Positions 22,685-34,209 of a stretch of DNA of 64,000 bases are shown here, one piece after another. This DNA is from Hyphodiscus hymeniophilus (taxonomy: Eukaryota > Ascomycota > Leotiomycetes > Helotiales > Hyphodiscaceae), in assembly GCA_016508695.1 (NCBI GenBank), contig VNKQ01000008.1, positions 1,302,001 to 1,366,000 on the forward strand, written 5' to 3'. Both the position numbers and the translations under genes were made by a program. Positions within the stretch are counted from its first letter, which is position 1. The number at the start of each line of letters is the position of its first letter. The notes below the pieces were generated by a model that was given only the letters and a program-made list of their open reading frames with translations, did not search any database and was not told the origin of the DNA.

Positions 22685-25600
22685 TTACCGATCTACTCGC
22701 TTCCCTTCCCTCGCGTCCTTGCTTTTACTCTTCTCTAAGCGAGTTGTCATCTCCTCCACACGACGACTTCTGACCCTCTGCAACGATTTTGGAAGTTCCT
22801 CTTCCTCAGCTTGCTTTCGTCTCTCCAACTCGGTTTTTAGCGTTTGTTTGGAAATCTTCTTTTCCAGGCCTTCCTTTTTTGACATCGCCGTCCGTCTCCT
22901 CGTCAGCCCAATCTTCCGGGCTTCCTCGTCAGTATCTGGCACTTGATCTCTAAGTTCGTCCTGTTCATCATCTTTCTGACTATTATTTGACACTCCATCA
23001 TTTCGCAATTGTTCTGCTCTCTCCATCACGGCGTCTTCTGGGTCAATCCTGTCGACATAGCCTCGATAGGTAGGCCTGGTCAACATTCCACTGCGGAACT
23101 CATTCGCGCCGACTAGGAGTTTGGTGAGGTCAATGAGCTCTTCGAGATACTCAATGACTTCCATTTGTCCGGCTGAGGCTGCGTTCCAGCTCAAAAATTT
23201 CTGTTTGACTACTCGCTTCGCGATCTTCATTTCGATCTCTGACCGCAAGGAACCAGCACTAGGTTGTCTATCAACAGACATATTTGCGAGAATGACTTCT
23301 CGAACCCGATTAATCATTCGAAGATGTGCTAAGCGGGCTGAGGGTAGGAATTGCGGAAGTGGCAGCTTCGTTGTAAGTGCCTCGTGGACTGCAAAGAGAA
23401 CGAGCGTAACCGAGCCCGCAACATTGCGACGGTACGGATAAACTTGCGAATTGAATTCCTTAAGGACATCCGAGCCGTAATCCTGTCTTAAGTGAAGTAC
23501 ATTATCCATCCTATCGACGATGGCATGGAGAACGTAAAGTATCTCGGCATATACCAATGATAATCCTTTGAATGAGCCTTTCAAGCGTGGTTCGTTGACG
23601 CAGAATGGGAGGAACATCTCAGCAGCTGCCAAAGCTCCTTCTGCTTTGCTTTTCGCGATGCTGAAGCGTTCCGAAACGGCTTTGGAATGCACATCGACGT
23701 TGATTTCTGTTTCGATGCCATATGCTATGCAACCCTCCATCTCACTGATTTGTCGAATCGAGGCAGCAAGTGACTCAACGAGTCTGTCTCGTGCCTTGAC
23801 AGGGAACAGAACAAGTTCGACTATCAACGCTACAACACCGCCAATGAGGAATGCAATAAGGCGTTTGAGAAAGTTCTCAGTTGCTGAACCTGGAACGGTG
23901 TGATCCACTGTAGCTAAAGCTACGATACACATTGAGACGATAGAAACCATCCCAGCTTTAACGTATTTGGAACCAAGTTGGATGTACGTCGATGGTATAA
24001 TACCAAGGATTAAAATCACAACGCAAACCACTCGATTACCATGTCCAGCTTGATATGCAACATAGCCCCACACACAACCAATAGTTGTACCGACGGCACG
24101 TAGCAAGAATGTCATGATGGAAGTGCCAAGTGCCACCTCGGTAATCAAGACAAGTTGCAAGGCAGCCCAGAGACCTCGATTCAGAGAATACCATGCATTC
24201 CACTGATGCAAAAATGCTGGCCAGGTGACCAAAAACACCGCGACAGTGAGCTTGAGTGCATATGAAACGTCCTCGCTGCCAACCAAATACTCAATTGCGT
24301 CAGCGAGCCCGTTGCGGAAGCGCTGGATCAAAGAGACATTCCCTGCAGCCTTCTTCCGTTTTGTAGCTTGATTGGTATGTACGGCTGATTGAGGACACCT
24401 ATTGTCAGTCGTCGCACCCGACTCAATATCCTTCTTGGTCAAAAGGGATTCCTTGCTCGTGGTGGATGAATCTTCGTCATTGGCTTCTTCGTTCTTATTC
24501 CCAGACCGAGCTTCTTTCCTACCACTCTCGGGTAGAGCAAGCATGTCTTCTTCGCCACCTGATCGCAACCATTTCCCCCAACTGATTCTCGGTGCATAAA
24601 TTCGATGTCGGCCATGTCGTGCCTGACGCTTCTCCACCAAGGAACGAGAGTGTCTGAGCATTTCTAATGTGTGCAGAGCCGCCTGACGCAAATTCAAGAG
24701 AAATGAGGATATTAAGAAAGTCTCCATGCGGGGCATGATGTCCATCTGAGGATGCTCTATATCATGTAGTTGTGCACCCTTTTCTAAAGCTGATACGGAA
24801 TCCTTGTCGAATGCTGAGATGGCTTCAGTCAGAATGTCAACACGGATATCGATTTCTTGCAGCTCGATACCTGTGGGTGGCCACGCGCCTGATGGTAGCT
24901 TTGGAACGTCGTAGCAGTATGCAAGACACGAGGTGATAACATCAACGCTTCGATCAATCTTCTCCTGGAGATCGGAAAGTGGTTTCGCTACTCGATCTAC
25001 GAGGTACTTTAACAGCTCCACATCACCGAATTCAATCTCTTTCCGAGGTTTCACGAGTTCTAGATCGCGCTTCTCTTTCTCCAAAGACGGTGTCTTGCTC
25101 CTGTTGCGACTCTTTTTTCGACGTTTCTGTTCCTTCCTTTCTTTTCGAAAGCGCCTCTTATTGTCTGAGTCATGCTGCAAGTCGTCCATTGGTGTCTTTG
25201 GGTGGGAGGAGCCTTCCTCACTGTCATGATCCACAATTTCGGCATCATCCTCTACTTTATGTTGGCCCTCACTCCCATCCTCGTTCATATTATCCCCGTC
25301 ACCCATTAGGGCATACTTACTCTCGCAGGCTCCAATCAAAGCAATGGTATTTGCCACGAGAAGCTTCATGTTGGTGTCACTGATAGGCTTGAGATCCTGA
25401 GGGGGCAATACCGCCCAAGCAAGTTCGAAATTGCACTCCTGCTGAGCCGCCTTACAACTTGCTAGTTTCGCACGTAACTTTGTCTTCACGTCCGTTAATG
25501 ATTTGAGCTTGACAGTCATTGGGACTTCTGCCGCCTTGTCCTTGGTCTCGTCGGATTTGCTGAGCATTCGAAGGAAGTGGTGCATGAGAGAAGGCGTCGC

Positions 25601-26389
25601 ATTTTCTTTGGACTTTTCCTCTAGTTTCTCTGCTGCAGTTGCCTCATTGTTCCCAATACCTGGATGAGTGGAATCTTCTTTTAATTCACCAGCCTCTTCC
25701 CTGGAGCGCTCGACCATGGCAGTAAAATATTTTCCGGCATCTCTCAAAGCTCCCACAGTGTCTCCCAATGTTTCAATAGTGGTGATGCCCAGAAAGCTGC
25801 TCGAAAACTCCGGGAAGACGCAAATGTTTATGAGAAGTGAAACTCCTGCCGCGGTCAAAATGGGGTAGAGCAGCTGTGTGACGGCAGTCTTGGAAACCTC
25901 TGTAGCAACACTCGTCAAGCTAACCACCGTTACAATAACAAGTAATAGTACGAAGATAAACAGTCTCGGCGTATGGGACCTCAGAAATCCATGAAAAATC
26001 AACGCAATAGCAAGGAACAGCCCTCTTATAGTGTATGCCGCTGGAGAATTCGTATCATAGACCAAACTCGATAGGTATAGCCCGAACATAGACCATCCAA
26101 TACCCAGAAATGTGCCGCAGAGAGCAAGCGCTAAAGCTTCAGCCATCATGCCAAATCTTCTCCCGGGATGTCCAAACACAGTTGTAATGGGGCCAAGGTA
26201 TGCAGCCTTGCCATAGACCTGCACAACCGCGGGCAGCAAGGCAAGAATAACAGTGATTGTGGTTGCGAGTGTGTTCTTGAGCATTCGCTGCCAAAGATGG
26301 TTCGTCCGAAGATTCGTCCATATCGCCTCTGCCCGCTTTTGTGCCCATTCTTGCACCTTTGTGGGGAGTGGCTTCAGGATTCCCATCAT
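22685..26389 (-). CDS. Large FUSC/aromatic-acid-exporter-like membrane transporter
   Basis: A single exon of 1234 aa starting MMGILKPLPTKVQEW. The topology is a repeat of two six-helix blocks. The first (about residues 38-200) has ALLPAVVQVYGKAAYLGPI, GPITTVFGHPGRRFG and runs of helices. The second (about 690-850) has AVFLVTWPAFLHQWNAWYS and TFLLRAVGTTIGCVWGYVAY, the signature of FUSC_2-type proteins. Cytosolic linkers are long and charged, with Lys/Glu/Arg-rich coiled stretches around 390-450 and at the C-terminus. This is the arrangement of the fungal families PF10337 and PF10334 (6TM N-terminal plus C-terminal domain), thought to export aromatic or other organic acids at the ER or plasma membrane; substrate unknown. 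It faces IST1 across a 382-bp divergent promoter. Confidence 0.85.
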   Translation of the reverse strand: MMGILKPLPTKVQEWAQKRAEAIWTNLRTNHLWQRMLKNTLATTITVILALLPAVVQVYGKAAYLGPITTVFGHPGRRFGMMAEALALALCGTFLGIGWSMFGLYLSSLVYDTNSPAAYTIRGLFLAIALIFHGFLRSHTPRLFIFVLLLVIVTVVSLTSVATEVSKTAVTQLLYPILTAAGVSLLINICVFPEFSSSFLGITTIETLGDTVGALRDAGKYFTAMVERSREEAGELKEDSTHPGIGNNEATAAEKLEEKSKENATPSLMHHFLRMLSKSDETKDKAAEVPMTVKLKSLTDVKTKLRAKLASCKAAQQECNFELAWAVLPPQDLKPISDTNMKLLVANTIALIGACESKYALMGDGDNMNEDGSEGQHKVEDDAEIVDHDSEEGSSHPKTPMDDLQHDSDNKRRFRKERKEQKRRKKSRNRSKTPSLEKEKRDLELVKPRKEIEFGDVELLKYLVDRVAKPLSDLQEKIDRSVDVITSCLAYCYDVPKLPSGAWPPTGIELQEIDIRVDILTEAISAFDKDSVSALEKGAQLHDIEHPQMDIMPRMETFLISSFLLNLRQAALHTLEMLRHSRSLVEKRQARHGRHRIYAPRISWGKWLRSGGEEDMLALPESGRKEARSGNKNEEANDEDSSTTSKESLLTKKDIESGATTDNRCPQSAVHTNQATKRKKAAGNVSLIQRFRNGLADAIEYLVGSEDVSYALKLTVAVFLVTWPAFLHQWNAWYSLNRGLWAALQLVLITEVALGTSIMTFLLRAVGTTIGCVWGYVAYQAGHGNRVVCVVILILGIIPSTYIQLGSKYVKAGMVSIVSMCIVALATVDHTVPGSATENFLKRLIAFLIGGVVALIVELVLFPVKARDRLVESLAASIRQISEMEGCIAYGIETEINVDVHSKAVSERFSIAKSKAEGALAAAEMFLPFCVNEPRLKGSFKGLSLVYAEILYVLHAIVDRMDNVLHLRQDYGSDVLKEFNSQVYPYRRNVAGSVTLVLFAVHEALTTKLPLPQFLPSARLAHLRMINRVREVILANMSVDRQPSAGSLRSEIEMKIAKRVVKQKFLSWNAASAGQMEVIEYLEELIDLTKLLVGANEFRSGMLTRPTYRGYVDRIDPEDAVMERAEQLRNDGVSNNSQKDDEQDELRDQVPDTDEEARKIGLTRRRTAMSKKEGLEKKISKQTLKTELERRKQAEEEELPKSLQRVRSRRVEEMTTRLEKSKSKDAREGKRVDR

Positions 26390-26771
26390 GTATGCCCCTT
26401 GTGTATATCCTCAATCCCGTCAATGTCCCCGAATCGCGATAGCCTTGGCATGCGGTGCCTCGTCATCGTATCGATTGGCTTAGCTGTGGACAAGGTCATT
26501 GAGCTCAAAATGCTGTCATCTCTATAAGCTCGTTATTCATGGCAATTGAAAGTTCTCCACTGATAAAATGCCGGCTTCCACGATGTTGTATGGACGTTAA
26601 ATCCAGCAATTGGGTTATTGATGACTAGTTGCGGTCCAGGACCCGCTGGGTCGCCGTAGCCCCTCGACCCCGCCATCCACTTCGTGACAGATCAAGACAA
26701 CTCTTGCTCAGTTCACATATCTTTGAGCATACTCCCTGGACTTAACCAAAATAAATGAATGACCATTCATC
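26390..26771. promoter_or_regulatory. Divergent promoter between transporter and IST1 genes
   Basis: The 382-bp gap separates two start codons on opposite strands, so both promoters must lie here. The strand facing IST1 ends ACCATTCATCATGG. No TATA-like box is obvious. I claim only that this is regulatory by position. Confidence 0.6.
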
Positions 26772-27724
26772 ATGGCCCCTTCATCATCACTTATAGTATG
26801 TGTCATTTCAGGAGCATGCTCAAACTCCGTACTAACAAACTCTAGGCCAAGCTTAAGGTGCAGCTCAAGCTCTCAATAGCCCGTCTAAGAATGGTCCAAC
26901 AAAAAGACGAAGCAGTCTCGAAGCAACAACGTCGGGCAATGGCCCAGCTCCTCGAAGCCGGCAAAGTTGAATCCGCAAAGATCCGCGTCGAGAACATAAT
27001 CCGCTCAGACATCACCACCGAACTCCACGAGATCATAGAACTCTACTGCGAGCTCCTCCTTGCCCGAACAGGACTTATGGAGCCTCCAACCTGCGATCCC
27101 GGGCTTGAAGAAGCTGTCAAGAGTCTGATATATGCAGCGCCTAGAACGGATATCAAGGAGTTGCAAAATGTGAGGGCGCTTTTGGTAGATAAATATGGGA
27201 AAGAGTTCGCGCTTGCTGCGATGGAGCCCGATTCGAACGTCAGTGAGAAGGTGTTAAAGAAATTGGCTGTTACGCCGCCCAGTCAAGAACTTGTTAATGG
27301 CTATTTGGAGGAGATTGCGAGGACGTATGGCGTAGACTGGCCGAAACGACCAAATCAGGATCTAGGAGACCCGCCTGAATTTGATGATGAAGATGAGAAT
27401 CCCAGTGGGGGACAGGCGCAGAAGAATCTTGAGGAGCCGATTCTTGCTGGGGCCGGAAAAAAAGAGGACGAGAGAGAGCAGTTGAGTAAGGCAACGCCGC
27501 CAAGGAATTTTGGACCTAGTAGTCCTTTGAGAGTGAATCCGCCGAGTCCGAGTACGGATAATCTGCATCCAAGGGTCAAGATTGGGACATTAGATTTGAA
27601 ACCGAGCAAGAAGATGCAGGAAGCTGATAAGCCGAAAGGAGGGACTATCAGCAAGGGGCCCGTTGGAGGGACGATTCCTGATGTGGATGAGCTGTCGAAG
27701 AGGTTTGCTGCATTAAAGAAGTAG
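26772..27724 (+). CDS. ist1: IST1 homologue, ESCRT-III regulator
   Basis: Exons 26772-26795 and 26846-27724 encode 300 aa. Exon 1 is only 24 nt (MAPSSSLI). The 50-nt intron contains a perfect TACTAAC branch site. The Ist1 domain (about residues 9-175) begins AKLKVQLKLSIARLRMVQQK and continues through QQRRAMAQLLEAGKVESAKIRVENIIRSD, LHEIIELYCELLLAR and ELQNVRALLVDKYGKEF. These helices match the ESCRT-III-like fold. The disordered C-terminal half carries Pro-rich stretches and ends DVDELSKRFAALKK, a likely MIT-interacting motif that recruits Vps4. Role: controls Vps4 activity in multivesicular body formation. High confidence from the helical signature. Confidence 0.95.
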
Positions 27725-27837
27725 GGAGGCGTTTTTAAATCCGGCGTTGGAGGAATGTTGGATAGCGAGTAGAAGCATTTTTCAATTGCCTCATTTAGAC
27801 CTGTTTGTGAGAACTCATCTATTTGGTACCTCGGGAC

Positions 27838-29528
27838 TCAGTAACTCCTGGGTAAACCAAGGACCTTCTCTGCTACATAATTCATGATCATCTCCCTCGA
27901 TACTGGTGCAATTCTAGGCACAAAACATTCCCTCAGGTACCGCTCCACATGGTACTCTTGCGCGTAACCCATCCCACCTAGAGTCAGTACACTTCGTTCA
28001 CAAGCAGTGAACGCAGCCTCAGCAGCTAAATATTTGGCACTATTGCAAGCAACGCCCACCGCGGCTTGGGTAACAGTGGGATCCTTCATAGAGCGATCAT
28101 ATAGTCGGGCAGCGTGGTATGTAGCCAACTTAGCAGCCTCGAGATGCATGAATGCATCCGCCAAGGGATGCTGTATCCCCTGATTCATACCAATTTGTCT
28201 CCCAAACACGACTCTTTCTTTGGCATAATTTGAAGAGCGGTACAGTGCAGCATAACCCAGTCCCAGAGCTTCTCCTGCAAGGAGACAACGTTCCGCATTC
28301 ATACCGTGAAGTACGATTTTGAAGCCTTGGCCCTCATTTCCGATTAAAGTATCAGCTGGTATCTTGTAGTTATCGAAAAAGACCTCATTCGCATCTACTG
28401 CCCTGCCACCCATTTTCTTGATCTTCTTTAACTCGAGGCCTGGCTGAGACTTGTCAAAATCAACAAAGAACAATGAGAGTCCTTCGGAAGGTTTCTTGAC
28501 ATCCTCTAGGGGTGTCGTTCGTGCAAGAAGGACCATCTTCTTGGCTACTTGAGCGGAGCTTATCCAAATCTTTTGTCCTGAGACCAGATAGTGGTCACCG
28601 TTTCGTATGGCCTGGGTTCTCAATTTGAGGGTCTCGAGTCCAGTATTTGGCTCTGTAACCCCAAAACACGTTCGCCAGGTACCATCTATCAGTTTTGGAA
28701 GCATTACTTTCCGTTGCTCGGGAGTCGCAAACTTGGCTACTGGTTGGGTGGCATATACATCTGATACATCAGCTTGAGAACATGAAAAGAATGTCATCAG
28801 GACATACTCGCGTGTATAGACTGAGCACCCGCGATGCCAGCGCCGCTCCTTGTTCACAGTCAGCAATCGAAGAGGAGAAACATAGCAAACCCCAGGACTC
28901 TAAGATGCATGCCTCGGGTGCAATTTAAAACTGCAGAAGAAATCTTCTAGCTTGCCCTCAATCGAGTTTCCCAAGAGTAGTGAAAAGTCCAGCAGGTCTA
29001 GAAACTTACTAGTCCTCTAGTTGCAGCCTTACAGGCTTTCAGGGCGTCACTAGTCAAGTATATCTGAACAAATAGGACCTTTCAAATCAAGAAAGATATT
29101 TCCCTTGTTGAGTCAGGACTTACTCTGCGATAGTATGCAACATCATGGTGGCTTCTGAAATGCCTAGTCCAGCTCCACCTAACTCTTCTGGGAGAGCAAT
29201 GCCAATCCAACCGTCTTTTGCCAGCGCAGCATGTAACTCATGCGGATACTCTCCGGACTCGTCATGTTCAGCCCAATAATCCTGGAGGTATATAATCAGC
29301 GATCCTTCCATCTAGTGACAGATGTATACTCACATCGGTAAACTTTGAACAAATTTTTGCAATGGCTTCTCTAACATCTAATTGCGTTTCTGAAAACCCA
29401 GTTGTTTCCATCAAGGTATTCGCTCGTCGCGGAACATTTATTGAAAAGGATCTCGACTGAGGGGTTGCAAAACTGTGACGTTTGAGTGCATTCAAACATC
29501 TTGGGAGATATATTCTGGAAAGCAACAT
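27838..29528 (-). CDS. Acyl-CoA dehydrogenase, mitochondrial type
   Basis: Four exons on the minus strand: 29528-29334, 29281-29124, 28848-28808 and 28760-27838; introns of 52, 275 and 47 nt. The product is 438 aa. The N-terminus is Arg/Ser-rich without acids for 35 residues (a presequence). Family blocks follow in order: DYWAEHDESGEYPHELH, GWIGIALPEELGGAGLG, then across the 41-nt micro-exon SGAGIAGAQSIHAN, then VYATQPVAKFATPEQRK, FGVTEPNTGLETL and GGMGYAQEYHVERYLREC, with the usual catalytic acid and flavin contacts. It ends VLGLPRSY with no peroxisomal signal. The micro-exon is critical: without it the FAD loop is lost. It faces INCENP across 431 bp. Substrate chain length not known. Confidence 0.9.
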
Positions 29529-29959
29529 GGTCCAACTTTAACTCCTACAAATCATGAGACTCAAAGGATCGGAAGAATAGGAAAATAGTTTTAGGAAATA
29601 GCACGAGAGACGTGAACATCGATTGTAAATGGAACAAGGAATGGAATCATGCAGCCGATCATAGAGCCGAGTGGATCTCATACCTTACCCAGGGGTGTCT
29701 CGATGAAAGAGGCCCATGCCCGGCACGTGTAGCCGCTCCTCTTTTCCAAAGGGAGCCACAACCAAAACAATGCGATCCTAGACCGTCCCTCTTCACGACT
29801 CGAAGCTTCAGCACACGACAATCACCACATATCACGTTTTATCGACCACTCGCCTAGCTGTACGAATACTCGCAATGATCTTATGATCCTCGATACGATC
29901 CGGATACTCGATCACTGTAACCCTGCCGTCACTCGACGCGGTTTGTTTTGATCCGCGCG
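29529..29959. promoter_or_regulatory. Divergent promoter between ACAD and INCENP genes
   Basis: The 431-bp gap between opposite start codons must hold both promoters. It includes a GC-rich stretch near 29690-29740 with CGGCACGTG. No firm box can be assigned. Confidence 0.5.
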
Positions 29960-32900
29960 ATGGCGGCGATGAGGGCAAATCCGCGATTGCAAGTTGGATC
30001 GTCAACATGGATATCAGAAGAACGAGCTTCTGCTTTGCAGATTGCAGAAGCAGAAGCGGAGGAGTTCACTTTTTCTGCGCGGAATGAAATGGAATGGTTG
30101 AATGAACATATGGCGGAGATCTTCAACAAGAACCAAGTGTTAGTAAACAAGCTATGTTGCACAATCCCTACTAACTTGAGAGGCATAGAAACGTCGCAGA
30201 AATCTTCAAAACACCAGGAAAACTACGCGGGAAGACGCCGAGAACAATTAGAAAGAACAATCCTTTAGAAGGACGCGCCGTAAGTTTTCAAGCTGCGAAT
30301 CATGATGTTAGCTAATGCCGTCCAGCCACTCACCGATGTTTTCTCGTCAACGCCTCGTGGTGGACCAAGTCCGTTTCGACAAGCACATTTTGACAAGGCT
30401 GTTGCGGCTTTCACAGTCGCAGAGGATGAGGCAGGCCACTCAGAGCTTCCAATCGGGGAGGAAGTTCCGTCAATACAGGAATCATTACCTCAAAAGCCCC
30501 CACGAACTTCTTGGATTCTGGATATCATGGAAGTCAGATGTATGAAGCGACGCAACCCACACAGCTCAACGAAGCGATCGCGAATGCCATCTCGCCCAGG
30601 GGACCTACTCCTCCACCGAAGGATGATATTATCAAAGAATCGCCGGTTCACGATACAATGGATATAAGCGAGGAAGCTGAGGAGCGGCGAACCACTGAAG
30701 GTTCTTTCCAGTCAGCAAAGGAAGAACAGACACGGAATGTGGCAGCAATCGCTGTGCCTGAACTCGAGCATTCAAGACATCATGCAGATCTTGAAGAAGC
30801 AACGCATCCTATATTCGAGTCACCCCTCTTGAATCGAATGCAACAACCCGCATCACCACAGAAACGCTCACCAGAGCGTGCAGTCCTCACAGAAATTCCA
30901 CAAAAGCTACAAGAGGCTCAGGAGGAGCTGCTTTCTTCACTTGGAGACGAGCCCATGGATGATGTACGGTCTCCTTCCGAGGGCTCCAGCCCTCTTCGAC
31001 CGATCGTCCGAAAAAGTAGCTTGAATTTTGCATCCTTGCCCGCACGGGAACCAATTACTACGAAGAAGAGCCTTGGGAACCGTGTATCGCGGACCAGCCA
31101 ATTGGATCAGACACGGACAAGCTATTATGGCCGACAAACCGGTGGAAAGAGCCTCGGAAATTCGAAGCACGAAGACGCTGACCAAGACGATGAGATGGAC
31201 ATCGATGAAATGGATAAGGATGGCAGAGACGATCTGGATAGTGACGCGAAACTATCCCGTATTCACAACAAGACATCAACACAGCGTTTGCAGGATCAGA
31301 TCAGCATGCTTGGAAAGTCACAATCCAACATGAGACCATCAAAGTCTATTGCCAGCGCAGTCCCTGTCCACCTAAGCCAACAGCCAATTCAACCAAGTCA
31401 AGCTCTGATAGGTCAAGAAGAAGAACAACCCAAGTCCCCAGCTCGGTCACCCCAACGACAGAGCCGCCCATTCGTTGCCCCTGGAGCTTTCCCAGAAGAT
31501 GAGGATGATAGCTGGATAGGACCTCCAACCGCAGCTGCCGCGGCTGGACCTTCAGTTTTCAGCCCAAGACCTCAAATGACAAAGTATCACTCTACAGACG
31601 TCATGGAAGGTATTCATGGCAATTACAGCATTGGAGGAGCTCACTTCAACATGCCAAAACGAGGAGACGAGCAAAGGCAGCGATCTCCGTTACGCGAGCA
31701 GCCATCCATACCCGATCGGACAACGAGCACTCTGAGCCATATCAAGTCTGTGTCGACGTCTGCGCTAATATCACCCAGGAAGGTCGTGGACTCTCCAGGA
31801 CACAAGAAGACTATTTCTGTCTCTAACCCGAACCCGTCCGTTGTCATGAAAGTAGACGATTCGACCTCGCCTCCAAAATCGCCATCGAGGAGTTATCGTG
31901 GTAGTCCGCTGAAGGCAGCCAAAGACAAGTTTTCGTCGATTCTCAAAACATCCAGAGGCCTGTTTGCCAGCAGTGCGGCTGTGAGTGCCGAGGCCAAGAC
32001 ATCCGCCTTGTCCCCTCCTTCGAATCGTATTGGCATGAAATCCGTGCAGTCATTTGAGGACGTTCTCCACTCCCAAACTTCGTATCCCGATCTGGACAGT
32101 CGCATTAGAGATGATCAGCAAAGTCAGCCTGCTCCTCACAGTCCTGGAAAAACTGGTGTACGCAGAACAAGAGCATCGACCGAACGTGAGGAACGCCGGA
32201 AGGTGGAAGAAGCGAAAGAGGCGAAGGAGTCAAAGGAAGCTCAAAAGATGGCAGAGCAATTGGAAAAAGCGCGTTCGAAGGTTAAGGAAGAGGCACATGT
32301 ACACCATCTCGAGCAGGAACGAGTCGCAGCAATGCAGAAGCAAATCGCTGCTCGCAAAGAGCAGGAAAAACTCGCAAAGGCGAGCCAGATTGACGTACCA
32401 AGGGCGACCCGAAGTAGTCCCCGCAAGACCAAGGCTCAACTCGAGGCGGAAGGAGTTGCTGCTGCCGTAGCTAGTGTTGACGAACTTGCGAAGGATACCG
32501 AAATGTCCGACGCATCAGCTATGCCGCCCCCAGCAGTCTCGAGACCAAAGTCTCAAATTGGCAGGCCAGCAGCGAAGCGACCGTTAAAGCCTGCTAAAGA
32601 GCCGTTGATGAAGGCTAAACAACCTCCCACCGTAATCAGAGTGGATACTGGGTCCCAACGTGGACACCAATATCATCCGTCGACTTCCACATTAGCAGCA
32701 ACACTCCAGGAATCATTGGCAGCTCCAGCTTCATCTTCTCAGGGCACATTGAGAAGTAAGGCCAGTATTAGCTCCATCCAAAGCAAGTCATCCACAAGCA
32801 GTTTCAAGTCTGCAGCAACGAAAGCTCTAGAAGCAGCGGCAAGAAAGAAGGAGCAGGTACGTGAATATCCAGCTGGAACTCCGCATTGACTAACCTAGCA

Positions 32901-34209
32901 GGATGAACTTGTGGCTCAACGAAAACGAGAAGCCAAACTCGATATCGAGCGACAGCGAGCCGCTATGAAGGAAGAAGAACGCCGCAAGGAAGAGCAACAA
33001 CGTCGCCAAGAGGCCACTCGTCAGCGAGAAATTCAACGAGAACGCGAGCAAGCTGCGGCCGAAATCGATGCTAAGAAGAGTGCTTCTCGACAAGCTATTG
33101 AGAAGAGGAGACTCGAGATGGAGAAGGCAAAACAGACGAAGGCTCCTCCTCCTGCAATCCGACCTCAGCCAAGCGGAGATCTCAAGATCTCGGCCGTGCA
33201 AGACAAAGCATTACCACCAGCCCCTCCGCAACGCGGGGAACCTGCCCGAATGAACACAAGTGTTCAACGCCCTCAGGAGGACTTTGGCAGATCGGTGAAC
33301 TCCGTGCTGCAGAACACTGCAAAGGCTCCGCCAAAACGACCGCTTCAGCAAGACGCGGATGAGCATCACTCTCGTCCCACTATACAACGAAATCCTGCTT
33401 CATACTTACACAATGATACCCACAATAAGCGTCGCAAGACCAGTGAGGCATTTGATGACGATGACGAGGATATGACCGAGCCCCATCCCAAGATGACTGC
33501 TCCTCCAATCCGACAATCCAGCAGTCGACCGAAGGTAAAGGGCAACTTACCGTGTACTCGATCTGTTGCTAATGTCTCTCAGGAAATGCCTACGAAATCA
33601 TTATTCCCAAGTGGTTACGCCAATGCGCCACAAACCGGTAATCTTCAAAGATCAACACTTATCTCCCAACATAATATGAACCAGTCAAAGCCAGCCCATC
33701 CAATGGATATGGCTCAGGTGTCAAAGGCGCCCATTCCATTTGCGCCTAGCCAGGCAAGCTCGCAAACTCATAAGACTCCCGCACGAACTGGTGCTCCAGC
33801 AAATGGAGGGAAGTCTGCAGGCAAATCGACAGCTCGATCATCACCTCGATACCAAAATGGAGAGAACATCGAGCTTCCTGAAATCAATACGGATTCTGAA
33901 GATGATGATGATGACGATGCGAAGGATGACTTCGTGGCATCGGCATGGACTAACTCACCAGCTCTCCGAAAGCAATTGGACAGTCAGGAGACCATGGACC
34001 CCTCCGCAATTTTTGGACAACCTGGTCCTTTGAATATGGAAGAGGTATTCCCCAAGAACAAGGAGAAATTCCACAAATTCCGAGCGCGAACCTCGAGTGC
34101 GAACTGGTCAGGACAGGATCGTCTCACCGACGACGAGATTCGGAAAGATCTGGAAGCAAGAGACAGGTTACGAAGACAAGGGGGTTGGACTTATAATGAT
34201 ATGGTTTGA
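29960..34209 (+). CDS. INCENP/Sli15 homologue, chromosomal passenger scaffold, one apparent frame break
   Basis: Exons 29960-30138, 30189-30279, 30326-32856 and 32902-34209, possibly with a further 48-nt in-frame intron at 33535-33582. The N-terminus has NEMEWLNEHMAEIFNKNQV and then NVAEIFKTPGKLRGKTPRT, an INCENP-type N-terminal block for centromere or survivin/borealin binding. A very long disordered middle follows, then a Lys/Glu/Arg single-helix coiled coil (about 810-900). The C-terminal IN-box carries TNSPALRKQL, DPSAIFGQP and FRARTSSANWSGQDRLTDDE, where the TSS motif activates Aurora kinase. The frame must shift at the CCCCC run at 30497-30501. One extra base there gives about 1369 aa with correct phase. 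Role: recruits and activates Ipl1/Aurora at centromeres and spindle. Confidence 0.88.

Noticed and set aside
32890..33201. Leucine/serine-rich minus-strand ORF
   Set aside because: It is the reverse complement of the Lys/Glu coiled coil of INCENP, which commonly yields long antisense ORFs.
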